The notes beneath the pieces are model-generated. The model was not told the origin of the DNA and made no database searches. It saw only the letters and a program-made list of their open reading frames with translations. Source: Obelidium mucronatum (lineage: Eukaryota > Chytridiomycota > Chytridiomycetes > Chytridiales > Chytriomycetaceae). Taken from it: a DNA stretch of 64,000 bases. Both the position numbers and the translations under genes were made by a program. The stretch is taken from the NCBI GenBank assembly GCA_025765595.1, contig JAIVFH010000074.1:113017-177016 (forward strand), in the 5' to 3' direction. This document shows, piece after piece, positions 48,601 to 59,520 of the stretch. Position 1 is the stretch's first letter, and each line of letters opens with the position of its first letter.

Positions 48601-48983
48601 CCCGTATTTCAACGAACCCGGGTTTGAACGACAAATCGGGACGCCAGAAGGGAAACGTCAACAGCCACATGTACAACGAACGCGTCTATCTGATTGTGTT
48701 GAAGAGTGTTGAGCATGTCATGAAGGAGTTGTTGGAAGGGTTTGAAGGAGAGATTGGGTATCATTTTTTCCGGTTGGGGTGGTTGAGGAAGATGTTGGAG
48801 CGTGGGAATGAGATTGTTGCTAGGAGTCTACTTGGAGCTGGCGATGGCGTTGGTGAGGGTGGTGGTGGTGTGGTGGTGGTAGCGGTAGTGGGGTTGGTGA
48901 GAGAATTGGAAGTTCTGAGGAGATTGGGGATCGCGATGGGTTTCCCATCTTGTCTGTTTCGAGTGGGTGTCTCAAGTTGTTGA
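45661..48983 (+). CDS. UBE2O-like giant E2/E3 ubiquitin enzyme, several frame breaks
   Basis: Start ATG 45661 in a GC-rich exon. Regions in UBE2O order: SH3-like/CR blocks ([20 protein letters not shown] and ARFYPGQYV near 46110-46300; [35 protein letters not shown] near 47110-47230; [19 protein letters not shown] near 47565). An acidic stretch ending [11 protein letters not shown] comes next (near 47820). Last is the UBC fold: [40 protein letters not shown] and [11 protein letters not shown], whose Cys is the active site, then [10 protein letters not shown] and a tail to 48983. Frames change near 47490, 48270, 48390 and 48660 although every block is conserved. An intron at about 46445-46750 is filled by the hairpin minisatellite. 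By family a chimeric E2/E3 that ubiquitinates orphan and basic proteins. One-base consensus errors are more likely than decay, but that is unproven. Confidence 0.75.
46459..46745 (+). repeat. 77-base minisatellite built from GCCGAAGGC mini-hairpins
   Basis: About eleven copies of GCCGAAGGC (some GGA or GCAGGC variants) in 290 bases, arranged as a 76-77 base tandem unit. Unit starts fall near 46529, 46606 and 46682, with a partial one before. Each unit has three copies about 20 bases apart joined by GTCGATATC-type linkers, then a CT-rich tail. Every copy can fold as a GCC/GGC stem with a GAA loop. A further variant (CGCTGAAGGCGG) lies in another intron at about 47031-47042. Likely intronic in the UBE2O-like gene. 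Confidence 0.8.
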
Positions 48984-49391
48984 AGGTTTTGTATTAGTCT
49001 TTTCGCGACTTAGTCTAGGGCTTGTTGTTTTTTTTTTTTTTTTTTTTTTTTTGGTTTCTAATCGAATTTTTTCTTTCAGATGCGGTTGGAATCCTTGGCA
49101 AAGTTTGAGACTGAAAAAATGGCTGCGTAATATGCATCGATTTACAAAGATTAGTTTAAAAAATACATGACTTAATTGCACTTTCATTGGAAATTTTGAT
49201 TCAATACAACATGTTTATTTTTTGACAGTGCATGCATACGGGAAAGCAAGAAGGACAAAACAACAAAAAGCTTAAACTCAACAAATTGGAAGCATGGGAG
49301 GGTGTTATCGAGGTCATTCAGGGGGTGGTGGAATAATAGTTCTACCAGGAGTATTGAAAAAAATTGTGAAGATTGCAGCACCCACCACATC
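48984..49391. other. Convergent gap between UBE2O-like and Rap-GAP genes
   Basis: Contains a T run of 27 bases at about 49026-49052 and otherwise AT-rich sequence. No gene seen; presumably the 3' UTRs of both neighbours. Confidence 0.5.
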
Positions 49392-50770
49392 TTATTTAAT
49401 GTGCTTGCTTGCAACATCGCATAAAAGGACACTACGAGTACGAGAAATTTTGGGTGCGAATGATGTGCTTTTGTAGGACGCTCGCTCGCCGTTTACAAGA
49501 CAGTGAAGGAAAAAGTCGCGAGAGACGGCATCTTTTCCAAAGATTGGTGGATCGGGGATTTCAGGAATGAATGCTGGGACGCCTTGTTTAACCTGCGCAA
49601 ACGAACCTATGAAACTCTTGTCAGACAAGACCAATATATTCGGGAGGGGATTCAAAGTAACCTGTATCCGTCCCCTTCTGGTCTCACAAAAGCCAATATG
49701 TGATTTTGATGGGAGGAAATCGTGGATAATTGGAATTGCTCGTCAGTGTCTTGGAATACAATGACGACAATATCGTTTCCAAGGTGACGTTTTCGTTCAA
49801 GCTACCAGCACAATGAAATAAAAGATTATTGAGCTTCAATAGCAATCATTATTTTGCCGAAATCGCTTACTTGTTGTTTATCTTTTTCATTGTAAGGAAG
49901 AAGTGTGGAAACATGAAACATGATTTCATATCCCTGCCATTTCGTATATACTCCATGAGTTCCGGTTTGATTTGCTATATTAACAAAGATGAGTAACTGT
50001 GTGGAGTAAAGCTTCAGGGCTCACTCACTTCCTGATACATCTAGACCAGCTCGGTATCCCTTCCAACCCCGCAACTCGATTGTTTCCCCCAAGAAAGACA
50101 AGAATTGTTTAAATGCTGGTGATGAAGTTTCTATTCGAGAGGGAAAACCTCAAGGATGAGTACATATGTTGAATGGCCGCGTTGTTTGTTCATACCATGA
50201 CGATTGGCCATCATTTCTGCCTCCGTTGTCTGTCCCGCCATACAATACCCAACTCCAAATTTATAACTTCGAATCACTTGCCGCTCTTCCATCGACAGCA
50301 ATTCGTTGGCCAGTCCCGGAGTCTTCACAAGAGTCAATGACCTTGCTGGAATCCCGCTCGAAAATGCGCTCATTAGATTCTCTACTTTCGGCCCCAGCTT
50401 GAATAGTTTTCTGTGCGCGCTTTGATAGACAGCACTGGCTTCTACAGTCAGCCTCTCTGAGCCTTCGATGGAACGAACAAGAGCTTTGTAAATATTCCCG
50501 TCTTGGATCACTGAGATTGCGAGTGGTCCTTTTGTTGATTCAAGAGCGAGATAGTTGTCGTGTGCTGCAGTCGCGTTTTGGGGTGCTGTATGGTTAGTTG
50601 CACTCCGAGAGGGATTCTTTTTTTGCCTCACGTTTTCCAAAGAAGTTTTCCCGGTACCAGATGATATCCTTCTCACACTCTTGCAATAAGCTTTCATGAA
50701 CACCAGTGATTTTTGCACTCGGGTTGTTTTGAAGAGGACGAAAGTCCGAGTTCCCAACAACGACTGACAT
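49392..50770 (-). CDS. Rap/Ran-GAP domain protein
   Basis: GTPase-activating protein for Rap-type small GTPases. Start ATG 50770 ([16 protein letters not shown]) in an exon containing [12 protein letters not shown]. The next exon starts [17 protein letters not shown] and carries [20 protein letters not shown] and [22 protein letters not shown]. Later exons give [51 protein letters not shown] and [18 protein letters not shown]. The Asn in HLGNDIVV is the catalytic Asn thumb. It ends [24 protein letters not shown] and a short tail to 49392. One base seems missing near 49662 (GATACAGGTTAC) between DGYR and VTLNPLP. Almost the whole protein is the domain, so binding partners are not evident. Confidence 0.88.
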
Positions 50771-51085
50771 TTTCTATCTGATTTTTAAACTGATCCGATT
50801 CTTGTATGGTTTTTCCTTATTTTTTCCGCCGTGTATGTACGATGTCTTCCAAAACGCGATGAATAACGTCTATTGAGGCCGGCCAAGTGGATGGTGAGGA
50901 GGGTGTTTGAGGTTTGCGAAAAAAAAGACTTCCTTTGTCCCCCCCAAGATTCTTTTTGCCTTTTTTTTCCATTGTTCTCTTGATCCCAGCCAATCAAGTC
51001 ATGATCGCAATTTTTTACATATGTTTTATTTGGTCGAAAGGTGGAGGGGGGAGAATGATCTGGCTATCTTCACAAGTTTCTAGTT
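50771..51085. other. Gap between Rap-GAP and WDR34-like genes
   Basis: Upstream region of the Rap-GAP and downstream region of the dynein chain, both on the minus strand. Pyrimidine-rich around 50940-50970. No gene seen. Confidence 0.45.
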
Positions 51086-53121
51086 TCATTTCCCATCTCT
51101 GGAATTCATAAGGCGGCTCAAGATTACTTCTTCGCGTCCATCGCATTCAAACAGTGTGCTTAAAATTCGAAATATACGTATGTATCCTTGTGAATCAGAA
51201 ACGGCCATGATTCCAGCGTTCGCTGGGTTGAAAGCTAGGTCAGAAACAGGGGACGCAGATTTCTGGTTTGCGGTATTCTTTGTTGTAGCGGGTATAGAGA
51301 CTACTGGAAGATGCTTATTTTGCTGAGGAGTGTGCGAGGAAAATAAAAGTACACGCTATATTTAGACGACGATTTAGGGTTTTCGTGATGACAAACCGAA
51401 ACGTTGAAAAAATACAGTATTCCATCATGACTTCCAACGGCGAATACAGTGGCTTTATGAGGAGACCAAGAAACGCTTGTTAGTGGCGCACATGTAGTCG
51501 ATGGTTGCCATGTGGCTAAAGCGCCGTGCGTCTAAGTTTTTGTCAGGTGTTTATGGTTACTTGAAAAAAAAATAGAAAAACCTTGATCTTATGAAGCATT
51601 CGAATGATCCCATCGCTTCCACATGATAAAATAATATCTCTGATAAAAGGAGATGTGGTTAGTCCAGTAACTGCGCCAATGTGTGGAACTGGTGTGAATC
51701 CAGATTGAATTCCGTTCACATAAGCCAGCTTCGTGTCTATTCAAATGATTGTCAAAAATTAATTCATCGTAATTAGTTTGTGAACCTTTCTCTCCCTTTT
51801 TCGGGACTGAGGCTTCCGGTATCATTGAATCCTGGGGCACTAGCCAAATTGCATTTAAAAACAAATCCGGGTTCAGTACCGATGACAAAACACGCAGGAT
51901 CTTCTTTGAAACCAGTGATGCAAGTTGCTTATAGTAAAAGAGAATGAGCTGCAGTAATGTGTCACAAAGCGAGACGAACCTCCCAGTGCAGTATCGAGAA
52001 CAAAAGCCTTCCTATTCTCAAAAGATGCAAGCATGTTATGTGGAATATTTGCAGTGGAAAGTTGCGCTCCGCATTTTGGGCGAGAGAGCTTTAGATCGTG
52101 ATGCTGTGGAGACCATACTAAAATTCGACCATCTGTTCCTGTGGACACAAGCTAAAGAAAGTAAGGAAAATGGGGGTGAAGCTATTGCTTGAGAGTAACC
52201 AACATCAAACTGATTAATTCTTGGTCCTGGACTCCAAAACACCTTGACGACAGGGTCTTGATGAGAATACTCGTTCATTTTCGAAGTCATGACAACAGGA
52301 TCGTCTTTTTCATTCATGTTCCATATGATTATTTCTCCTTGATATGTTCCACCAGCAACAATATTCGGAGAATCTGGATGAAATGCGATAGATGTAAGAC
52401 ACGTCTGGAACGATAAGTTGAAAAGTCGGCTTTTAAACTGGGGTTTTTATGTATAAAATAATAACTCACGGTCGTTTCAACAGCAAATGATGCTATATCT
52501 GGATTAACTTCTCTTAATCCCAAGGACCAGGCACAGAAGTGACCTTTGTGAGTGCACCAACCCTGGTGCATTGAGTGCCCATACGCAGCGCCTATCATAG
52601 ATCCGGTTTTATTCCACGCGATTTGCATGCAAGAGAGTCCTTCTTCTCGTTGGATATGAGATAGAGTATGTAAACATGAGATTGTGTCTATCTGATCGTC
52701 CCATTTGACGGAATAGCCTAAATTCAGCCCAAATCAATTATTTTCCGCGCGCTTATAAGCCTTTACCGTCGAATGCTGTTGATTTGATGTTCTTCATGAG
52801 TTCCGTTGACATTAGCGATTCGGCTTTTGACAAGAACGACACCAAAGACTCGTGATTATATTTTTGCAACAATTTGAGGCTCTTTTGCTGGGTATCCTCA
52901 GTTTGTATCTTTTTTTTCGATTCTCCTGGTTACTTATGGTTGACCTGTCAATCTGACGCGATTATCACCTCTTTCTCTGCTAGGCGGATGGACATTGCGC
53001 CATGGTCCTCGAAGCTAATTCTTTCGGTTTGACAAGCTCCGTTGGCAAACCCCGATGCGCGAGTGCGGCTTTTCCAGGTGGATTCGGCATTGATTGAACG
53101 AGGAGCAAAATCTGAAAACAT
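51086..53121 (-). CDS. WD40 dynein-2 intermediate chain, WDR34/DYNC2I2-like
   Basis: Cargo-side intermediate chain of the intraflagellar transport motor by family. Start ATG 53121 (MFSDFAPRSINAESTWKSRT, then ACQTERISFEDHGAM). Exons with QQKSLKLLQKYNHESLVSFL and SVKWDDQIDTISCLHTLSHI follow. WD repeats follow: CMQIAWNKTGSMIGAAYG with FCAWSL, CLTSIAFHPDSPNIVAGGTY with GEIIIWNM, and QDPVVKVFWSPGPRINQFDV with TGTDGRILVW. Further on are ITGFKEDPACFVIGTEPGFV, GAVTGLTTSPFIREIILSCG and a final blade ending at 51086. The DPVVKVFWSP...STGTDGRILVW block is typical of dynein intermediate chains, and the CQTE near the N-terminus fits WDR34/WDR60. About ten exons. It implies a flagellated stage. The ATG is only 5 bases beyond the stop of the phosphatase gene upstream on the same strand. 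Confidence 0.78.
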
Positions 53122-53126
53122 TTTTA

Positions 53127-53687
53127 TTACTTATACAAAAGCAGCTTTTCTCTTAATTCCATCGGAAAAACATCCTCTTTTCGGAAATAGCTTCGCAGCC
53201 AATTCGGTTCCTTCTTTGAAATCCGTTGCTTTACACCGTGAAGAGCCATTGCAATCAGATGTTCATCTCGCCCTTTCGACTTCATGTAATCAGCTATAAT
53301 TCTGTCTTCCATCTCATCAGTAGCTTTGGTGTTCAAACAGTATTTTAAGCAAGATGGCGACAACGATTCCAGTCCGATCTTTGCCGGCTCGACAATGCAA
53401 AAGAATTGGGACTTCAGCCAATGCAATTTGCTGGAAGGTTACAGCCAGCCATTTTCGAACCTCTTCTTGTGTTGTGTCGTATTTTTCAATCTTATTGGCA
53501 ATGGGACAATGAATATAAGTGCAGCCTTGAAAAACTTGGTTGTCTGGTTCCATCCTCAAGTTGATGATTGTTCGGGGATTTCCGATCGACGTCAAATCTG
53601 AGAATCTCGGATCTGCTGATCGATAGAGCACTCCAGGGCGTATTAGCTCTGGGAAGGACTCGGCAACGTCAGAAAAGTTATCACACA
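53127..53687 (-). CDS. Tyrosine phosphatase, Y_phosphatase3/SIW14-like
   Basis: Cys-dependent phosphatase with LLHCRAGKDRTG, the HCx5R signature, at about residue 100. The N-terminal part has ELIRPGVLYRSADPRFSDL and RTIINLRMEPDN, typical of the bacterial-type Tyr/Ser phosphatase branch. ATG 53687 (MCDNFSDVAESFPEL) is chosen; the frame stays open upstream without another Met nearby. A one-base shift near 53318 is needed to pass from LLKILFEHQS to DEMEDRIIADYMKSKGRDE; with it the protein is about 185 residues ending REKLLLYK. It appears to be intronless. Its stop (53127-53129) lies 5 bases before the WDR34-like ATG. Confidence 0.8.
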
Positions 53688-53689
53688 TT

Positions 53690-54029
53690 TTTAGCACCAA
53701 TTCCGTATGGCTAAGCAACTCAGTCTCAAAACATTAAAAAAATGGATATATCTCAAGTAAAAAGAAATTCATTCGAAAACAAATAAATGCTGTTTGAACT
53801 TATTTCGGACTTGGCACTGGGCCACAATCAGCCACTCACTGAACATTAAAATGCACGGTTAAAAACGCTGAGCTCAGGCAAAAAATGTACTTAGAACAAT
53901 GAAAACGCCATCGCTTTCATCAACTGTGCATCCCACTCAGCACCTGATCGTAGAGGTTCGCCATTCTTTCCTCACCCCGAAACAAGGTAGCTAAACCTTC
54001 ATTTAGATTACTACTTCCCCAAACAACCA
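53690..54029. other. Gap between phosphatase and PLAT-like region
   Basis: The minus strand is open from about 54102 to 53920 (containing DSMVVWGSSNLNEGLATLF) but has no recognisable domain or clear splice partners. Otherwise AT-rich promoter-like sequence for the phosphatase. Confidence 0.35.
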
Positions 54030-54674
54030 TCGAATCAGTGAGCTTGAGATTGATCTCAGCATTTATCATTCGGATGGGCTGGGACCATCTGCAGTGGTGC
54101 ATGAGACGGCCACCACCTGGATAGAAGATCTTGATTGTACGTAATACCCAAAGATCATACCAAAATTAACGCCGCATTATCTCCCTCTCTCTCTCTCTCT
54201 CTTATGAATGCAGGTAACATTTCTTTGGTTCCACAATCCAAGTCCACAGTCAACGTATTCAAAGTCATGGTCGACGAGCCGATCCAAGATAACGTATTTG
54301 CAATTGCTTTGAATAATGCGAATTGCAAAGAGTGGCAATTTGATAGTATTGTTATCAAACGTGACGAGGATTCCGAGGGATGGTATTTCCCCATCTACTC
54401 CTGGATCGCTCAAGGGGAACGCCGCTTATTTTTTTGCGGTGTAAGATCTTTTTTTTTTCAACTTTTAACACGAAACACGCATTCTACTGTTTAACCAATA
54501 CCTCAGGTTGCAACTTCTGTTGACGCTAACTTGCCAACTAAAATTCTCGAATTGAGAGAAGAAGACAGTTCTTTTTGGAAGAAAATGTACACACCTATTG
54601 CACTACGGAGGAATTGCCAATGTTACTCGCACTGCGGACATACCACTGGTTTTTCATTTCTGGTTTCTGAGTAG
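54030..54674 (+). CDS. PLAT/LH2-like domain, partial model
   Basis: Candidate exons: about 54037-54134 (ELEIDLSIYHSDGLGPSAVV), 54214-about 54440 and about 54507-54674. The middle exon encodes a beta-rich stretch with VFKVMVDEPIQDNVFAIALN and WQFDSIVIKRDEDSEGWYFP followed by YSWIAQGERRLFF. This matches the PLAT pattern W-x-hydrophobic...F-P-x-x-W. The exon starts after a 20-base CT run serving as polypyrimidine tract. It ends GHTTGFSFLVSE. No catalytic domain is attached and no start codon was found, so this may be a fragment or a small lipid-binding protein. Confidence 0.35.
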
Positions 54675-55049
54675 AAGACAAAACAAATCACAAGTATACA
54701 TTATCGCGACGTCGACTTTGTTTGGGCATTGTCGTAACTCTTAAGGTTAGGCATGCGGGATATCGAGGCGACGCGAGGGTTTGATACGGGGGAGCGGGAT
54801 GTCATGGACCTGGCGCCAATGTAATATAATTAGAATGTGATAATAAACATGACTACTACGAATTAGACAGTTGAGTACGAATGTCTAGATAAAATTGGTC
54901 AATACGAGTCTTGAAGATTCCTTCCTGGGGATCTACGTCGTCTGCAAACAGAAACTGCATACTTTTGAATGTTTTGGAATCGAATCTTGTTGAAGCCTCC
55001 ACCAGCCAAAGCAACCTGCACCAGATCCTTCGCAACATTTCGATTTGCA
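54675..55049. other. Upstream flank of SPATA20-like copy 2
   Basis: Minus strand open at 54856-55000 (QFLFADDVDPQEGIFKTRID) with no start or family I recognise. It differs from the flank of copy 1, so the duplication breakpoint lies close to the start codon. Confidence 0.4.
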
Positions 55050-57940
55050 ATGAACCACTTGAAAGACGAAACTTCTCCATATCTTCTTCAGCACAAGAAC
55101 AATCCAGTTGAATGGTGAGTTGTTAATGGAAGAGGTCCTGTCAATCTCAAAATCATGTCATTACCAGGTACCCTTGGGGCTCTGAAGCCTTCCGCGTCGC
55201 CAAAGAACTAAACAAGGTGATTCGATTCATTTCGCACTCTGGCGACAGATAGATTGGAATCCTGAATTCGGGTGTGTGCAGCCGATCCTGCTCTCGGTTG
55301 GCTATTCAACATGCCACTGGTGCCACGTAATGGCCCATGAATCGTTCGAATCAAAAGAAATTGCAGATGTCATGAATAAGTACTTTGTCAATGTGAAAGT
55401 CGATCGGTTGGTGTTGGGCTTTGGTTAGTGACTTACTAAGGGCATTTGAAATCACGAATTCAACTTCAGCGAGGAACGACCAACTGTAGACAAGATGTAT
55501 ATGGTAAGTTTTATTTCTACAGTCTGATTTCTTGTTAAAAGCTTACCTAAAAATAAAAAAAAAATAGGCATATGTGCAAGCACTAACTGGACGAGGCGGT
55601 TGGCCAATGACTGTGCTGCTTACTCCCGACTTAAAGCCATTTTTTGGTGGAACGTACTTTCCACCAGTTTCAACGCATGGACAGCCGGGATTTCCTGATT
55701 TACTCAAGTTCTTTGGTGAAAAGTGAGTGCAGAAAAGGGGGGAATGTTTAAGTCAACTCATCCAAAAAAAAATTTAGATGGATTGCAGATGGACCCGAAA
55801 TCATTCAATCAAGTGAAGAAGATTTCCAAAAGCTGCGTAAAGTATCGCAGTCATCCACTACTTCGTCGCTCTCTGTCGAAACTGTTCCGCCGTTTGCCTT
55901 TCCTTCCAAAACGTTTCTTATTCTTTCGAAAACCTATGACGAAAAGTATGGGGGATTCGGTGGCGCTCCTAAGTTCCCGCAGCCTGTCATAATGAATTTC
56001 CTACTCATGTATTACCATGCTACCAAAGTGTCTTCCGAGGTTTTTAAGAGACTCGAAGAAGAAAAAGTGTCTGGATTTGAATTGGAGAGACTGGCTGCAA
56101 AGTTTGGGGTTCGCTTAGATGGTGTTCAGACCAGTGATGCTCAAGTCCGCGTTTTGGAAGGGTTAAAACGCAGGTCTGTTGAAAGTAGCGAAGCCCTGAA
56201 TATGGTTGAATTTACTATGCGAGTAAGTCTCCTTTGTTATGGCTCTCTTTGTTTCAAGCTTAACTTAAAATTAAACAGAAAATCGCCGCTGGAGGAATTC
56301 ATGATCATGTTGGATCTGGCTTCCATCGCTATTCAGTTGATAGGACATGGCTTGTTCCACAGTTGGGTAGTTTCTTCTTGATGTCGTCGCAAAAAATTAA
56401 CACACATATGCAGCTTTGAGAAGATGCTCTATGACCAAGCTCAACTCTTGTCAATTTACGCAGACCTTACAGCAATCACGAAGGATTTATTCCACGAAGA
56501 AATCTGCCGGGATATTATCAAATACGTTGAGCGTGACTTGAGAGATTCCAAGGGGAGCATTTTACTCTGCCGAAGACGCCGATTCTCTCGCTACACCCGA
56601 TTCGAAACACGCTAAAGGTTGACCCAACTCCTTGCGTTTGACTTTTATTCCTTGTTGTGTATTTATCTTTTCTTGGAGTAGAGGGTGCTTTCGCCGTCTG
56701 GGAATCGCAAGAACTAGACAATCACCTGGGTCCCGACAGCGCCTCTGTTTAAATATCACTTTGGAGTGAACCCTGGTGGAAACGTCTTATCCGAATACGA
56801 CCCCCACGATGAATTGACGAACCAGAATATCCTCATGGAACGCCATACGTTGAATGAAACAGCCGACAAATTCGATACAAACGTGTTTGCAGTCAAACTT
56901 ACAATTCAGAACTGTTTTGAAAAGTTGTGGAAAGTCAGGCAGGAGAGACCAAAACCACATCGCGATGATAAGATTATGGTTGCTTGGAATGGTATGGGCG
57001 TCTTTAATTTTTAGTCGCTAATGGAACTAAAACCTGGAGCTTTTGATTTGTCGTGATTCTATAGGTCTCATGATTTCAGCACTGGCCAAAACTTCGCGAG
57101 TTATCCAAGACGAAAACAAAACAATCGCAAACCTTGCAATTTCGGCTGCCGCATTCATCCGCAATCACATGTATAACCATGAAACGAATCGATTGACCCG
57201 AGTCTTTGGGACAAACATCCAAGGATACGCGGATGACTACGCGTTTTTAATTGATGCCCTGATTGAACTTTACCAAACCACCTTTGACGAAACCTGGATT
57301 GAGTGGGCTGTGAAATTGCAATCGGCAATGGATGAACTCTTTTGGGATTCCGCGGACGGGCGGATACTTTTCAGGAATGGAGGGTGACGATGGGGTCTTG
57401 ATTCGAATGAAAGATGGTTGGTTGTTTCGACGCTCAAATTTTGAACAAGTAGTATCGATGGATAACCTTAAAATTGATATTCATTTTTTTGCAGAATATG
57501 ACGGGGCAGAGCCGACAGCGTCATCCATTGCTGTCAAGAACCTTCTGCGTCTGGAAGCCATGACAACCAACGCGGAGTTCAAGAACAAGGCCGTAAAAAC
57601 CTTTTCATCCATGATTGGGGTTTTGGGACAGGCGCCCGCGTGCTGTCCCACAGATGGTGGCCAACTGGATTGCGTATCAGCGGGGAATCACGGAGGTTGT
57701 GTTGCAAGGGGAGTTGGATCCAGATGCAGAGTACATGTTGAGAACGTCGTTTCATCCGCTCTTGACTGTTGTTAGGGCCTCAAAAGGGATGGTTGGTGGA
57801 ACAGAATGAGCTGCTCAAGTCAATTAGTGAAAGCAATGGTGATGGTAGTGCGGGTCCATGGAAGAGTGTTTGTTTGTGAGGATGGGGCTTGTAATGCGCC
57901 AGTATCCAGTTCTGAAGATGTGAAGCGCATTTTTAGGGAT
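55050..57940 (+). CDS. SPATA20/YyaL-like (DUF255) gene, copy 2
   Basis: Inverted paralogue of 23841-26575, with the same 65-base first exon (55050-55114). It keeps [25 protein letters not shown], the GGW...[16 protein letters not shown] block and, unlike copy 1, an unbroken [20 protein letters not shown] (near 55940-55990). Barrel parts follow ([15 protein letters not shown] frame, [36 protein letters not shown]). Single-base frame changes appear near 56550 (AAGGGGAGC against AGGGTACC in copy 1) and 56743 (extra bases in GCGCCTCTG). Others lie near 57360 (extra G) and 57632 (extra base). If these are consensus errors this is the working copy; if real it is decayed too. Family role: a thioredoxin-like domain on an (alpha/alpha)6 barrel; substrate unknown. 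Confidence 0.6.
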
Positions 57941-58559
57941 CTGATTTTCTTTTTCCATTGTCGGGTCAGTTTATTATAAAGCTATCATGGTTTTTTTTTT
58001 TGATACTAGCTTTTTGTGAACCAGTGGCAAAAAGTATACGGGGTGTCTTCTATTGCATGAAGGAGTGAGGGAAACCTTGGGATTTTATTGTTCATTACAC
58101 AATATTAACTCATCAGTAAAATAATGAATATAACTCAATGATATGACGAATAAATAGGGAGATAAACAGTGATGTATAAGGCAGTAATGAGGAATACGAC
58201 AAAGTGTGCTTCAGTACAAAGAGCAAACCTAAAACTATTTTAAGCTTTATTGGAACTGATGCAATGTCTGATGAACTGATTGCTGAAACAGAGTGATGGA
58301 ACAGAGTGATGTGACATAAAATGGTGTGATTATTTGTTTGCCAATATTCTTTTGTTGTGAGAATACACTCAGTGTCATGTAAACCCCTGAATGAAAAAGG
58401 CATAAGACGACAAGCAAAAGAAAAAAGACATGAGACCAGCATGAAATGATCTACAAGAGCTGTGCATAAATCTGTCACACTCCCAATGACTCCAATTCTG
58501 AGGAAACCATTGATGACCTACCAAGTTGCTCCTGCCCCTTGTTCCCATTGTCTTTTCTG
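57941..58559. other. Relic-rich AT stretch after SPATA20 copy 2
   Basis: No gene recognised. Contains short repeated ACAGAGTGATG motifs near 58290-58315. Confidence 0.4.
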
Positions 58560-58830
58560 CTCAAGACTCCCTGACCAACATGGACCAACCAGTCAATATC
58601 CTTACACTTTGTATTGAAGGATTCAATCAAATCCCAGACCTGCTCTACTCGAAGGAGATATACAAAGATGAGAAGAATCTTGATATTGCTATGCCTGTCA
58701 ATCAACTGCTGACATTCAAGAACAACACCATTAATCCCTACTCTACTCCAAGGAGATGTAAGACAACAAGACAACTCTTGATATTGCTATGCCTGTCGAT
58801 CAACTGCCAACAGTCCAAAAAAAACAAACC
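58560..58830 (+). repeat. Imperfect direct repeat of about 110 bases, two units
   Basis: The phrase CTTGATATTGCTATGCCTGTC with CAACTGC following occurs at about 58677-58710 and again at about 58777-58808. Each is preceded by TACTC(G/C)AAGGAGAT. Encodes an open but unrecognised frame (LDIAMPVNQLLTFKN). Lies in a gene-poor, relic-rich stretch. Confidence 0.55.
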
Positions 58831-59049
58831 AGTGTCTTATTGGCGTAAGCCCATGCAGTAAGGAACTTTGCCTGTCATTGCTGGTGCTTGTACTTTGACT
58901 GCATTAAAGATCCAGACTTTTTTACTCATGACCAAAAACTATGGCAACAGTCCGCACCACCTGTCAAGAAAGCCAAAAAGAATTTGAAGCTCTATCTGAT
59001 AAGCTTCTTTAAAGCTTGGTGTATTCCAGTTTGTGCACCTTTAGCTGGA

Positions 59050-59260
59050 GAGTCAACCAGAATCAAAAGCACTTGAGATCAATGACGGTGGTAATGGGCT
59101 GGGCAATGGAGCTTCTGAATTTCTGGAAAAAAAAGGCAATTTCTATTCAGTTCTCACAAATATCCCTTTTTTTCCACTTTTGATAAGAAGAGGCTTTACT
59201 ACCAAAAAGCCTAGAATTCTTGCTGAACCTGACAGAAACCAATTTATGGTCCACAGATAT
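59050..59260 (+). pseudogene. Relic of a Crinkler-type gene
   Basis: AAAGCACTTGAG..GGGCTGGGC matches the end of the header exon of Crinkler 2. About 20 bases later the sequence matches its nuclease exon (GGCAATTTCTATTCAGTTCT, then CTTGCTGAACCTGACAGAAA). The intron and the intervening coding part are missing, and stops interrupt the frame. The remains are thus a deleted, inactive relative of the gene at 44165-45516. Confidence 0.7.
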
Positions 59261-59384
59261 CCTGAGGATTCGGGAGATTGGATTTGATGGCTGCGCCAAT
59301 CCTAGAGAGGGCGGATTTGGCGGCGGCAGGGATTTGTTTGGCTGCAGGTCAGGCTTGGTGGAAAAAAGGCAACAAGATAAAACA

Positions 59385-59520
59385 CATCAAAAGATGACAA
59401 GAAGAAGAAAACGGCTAAACCTGCTGAGAAACCAAAGGCAGCAGGTAAAGTTGCAGCGAAGGTTTTAAAGAAGTCCAGAAAGGCCCCATTCTCTTGGAAG
59501 GATAAAGATATTAAGTTTTG
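59385..59520 (+). other. Lys/Ala-rich open frame, possible gene fragment
   Basis: Encodes KPAEKPKAAGKVAAKVLKKS followed by RKAPFSWKDKDIKF, a composition like linker histones or ribosomal protein tails. No start codon context or continuation found on either side. Probably a relic. Confidence 0.3.

Noticed and set aside
53920..54102. Minus-strand gene with LTDSMVVWGSSNLNEGL
   Set aside because: Only 60 codons, no splice partners found on either side and no family; kept as a note in the gap entry.
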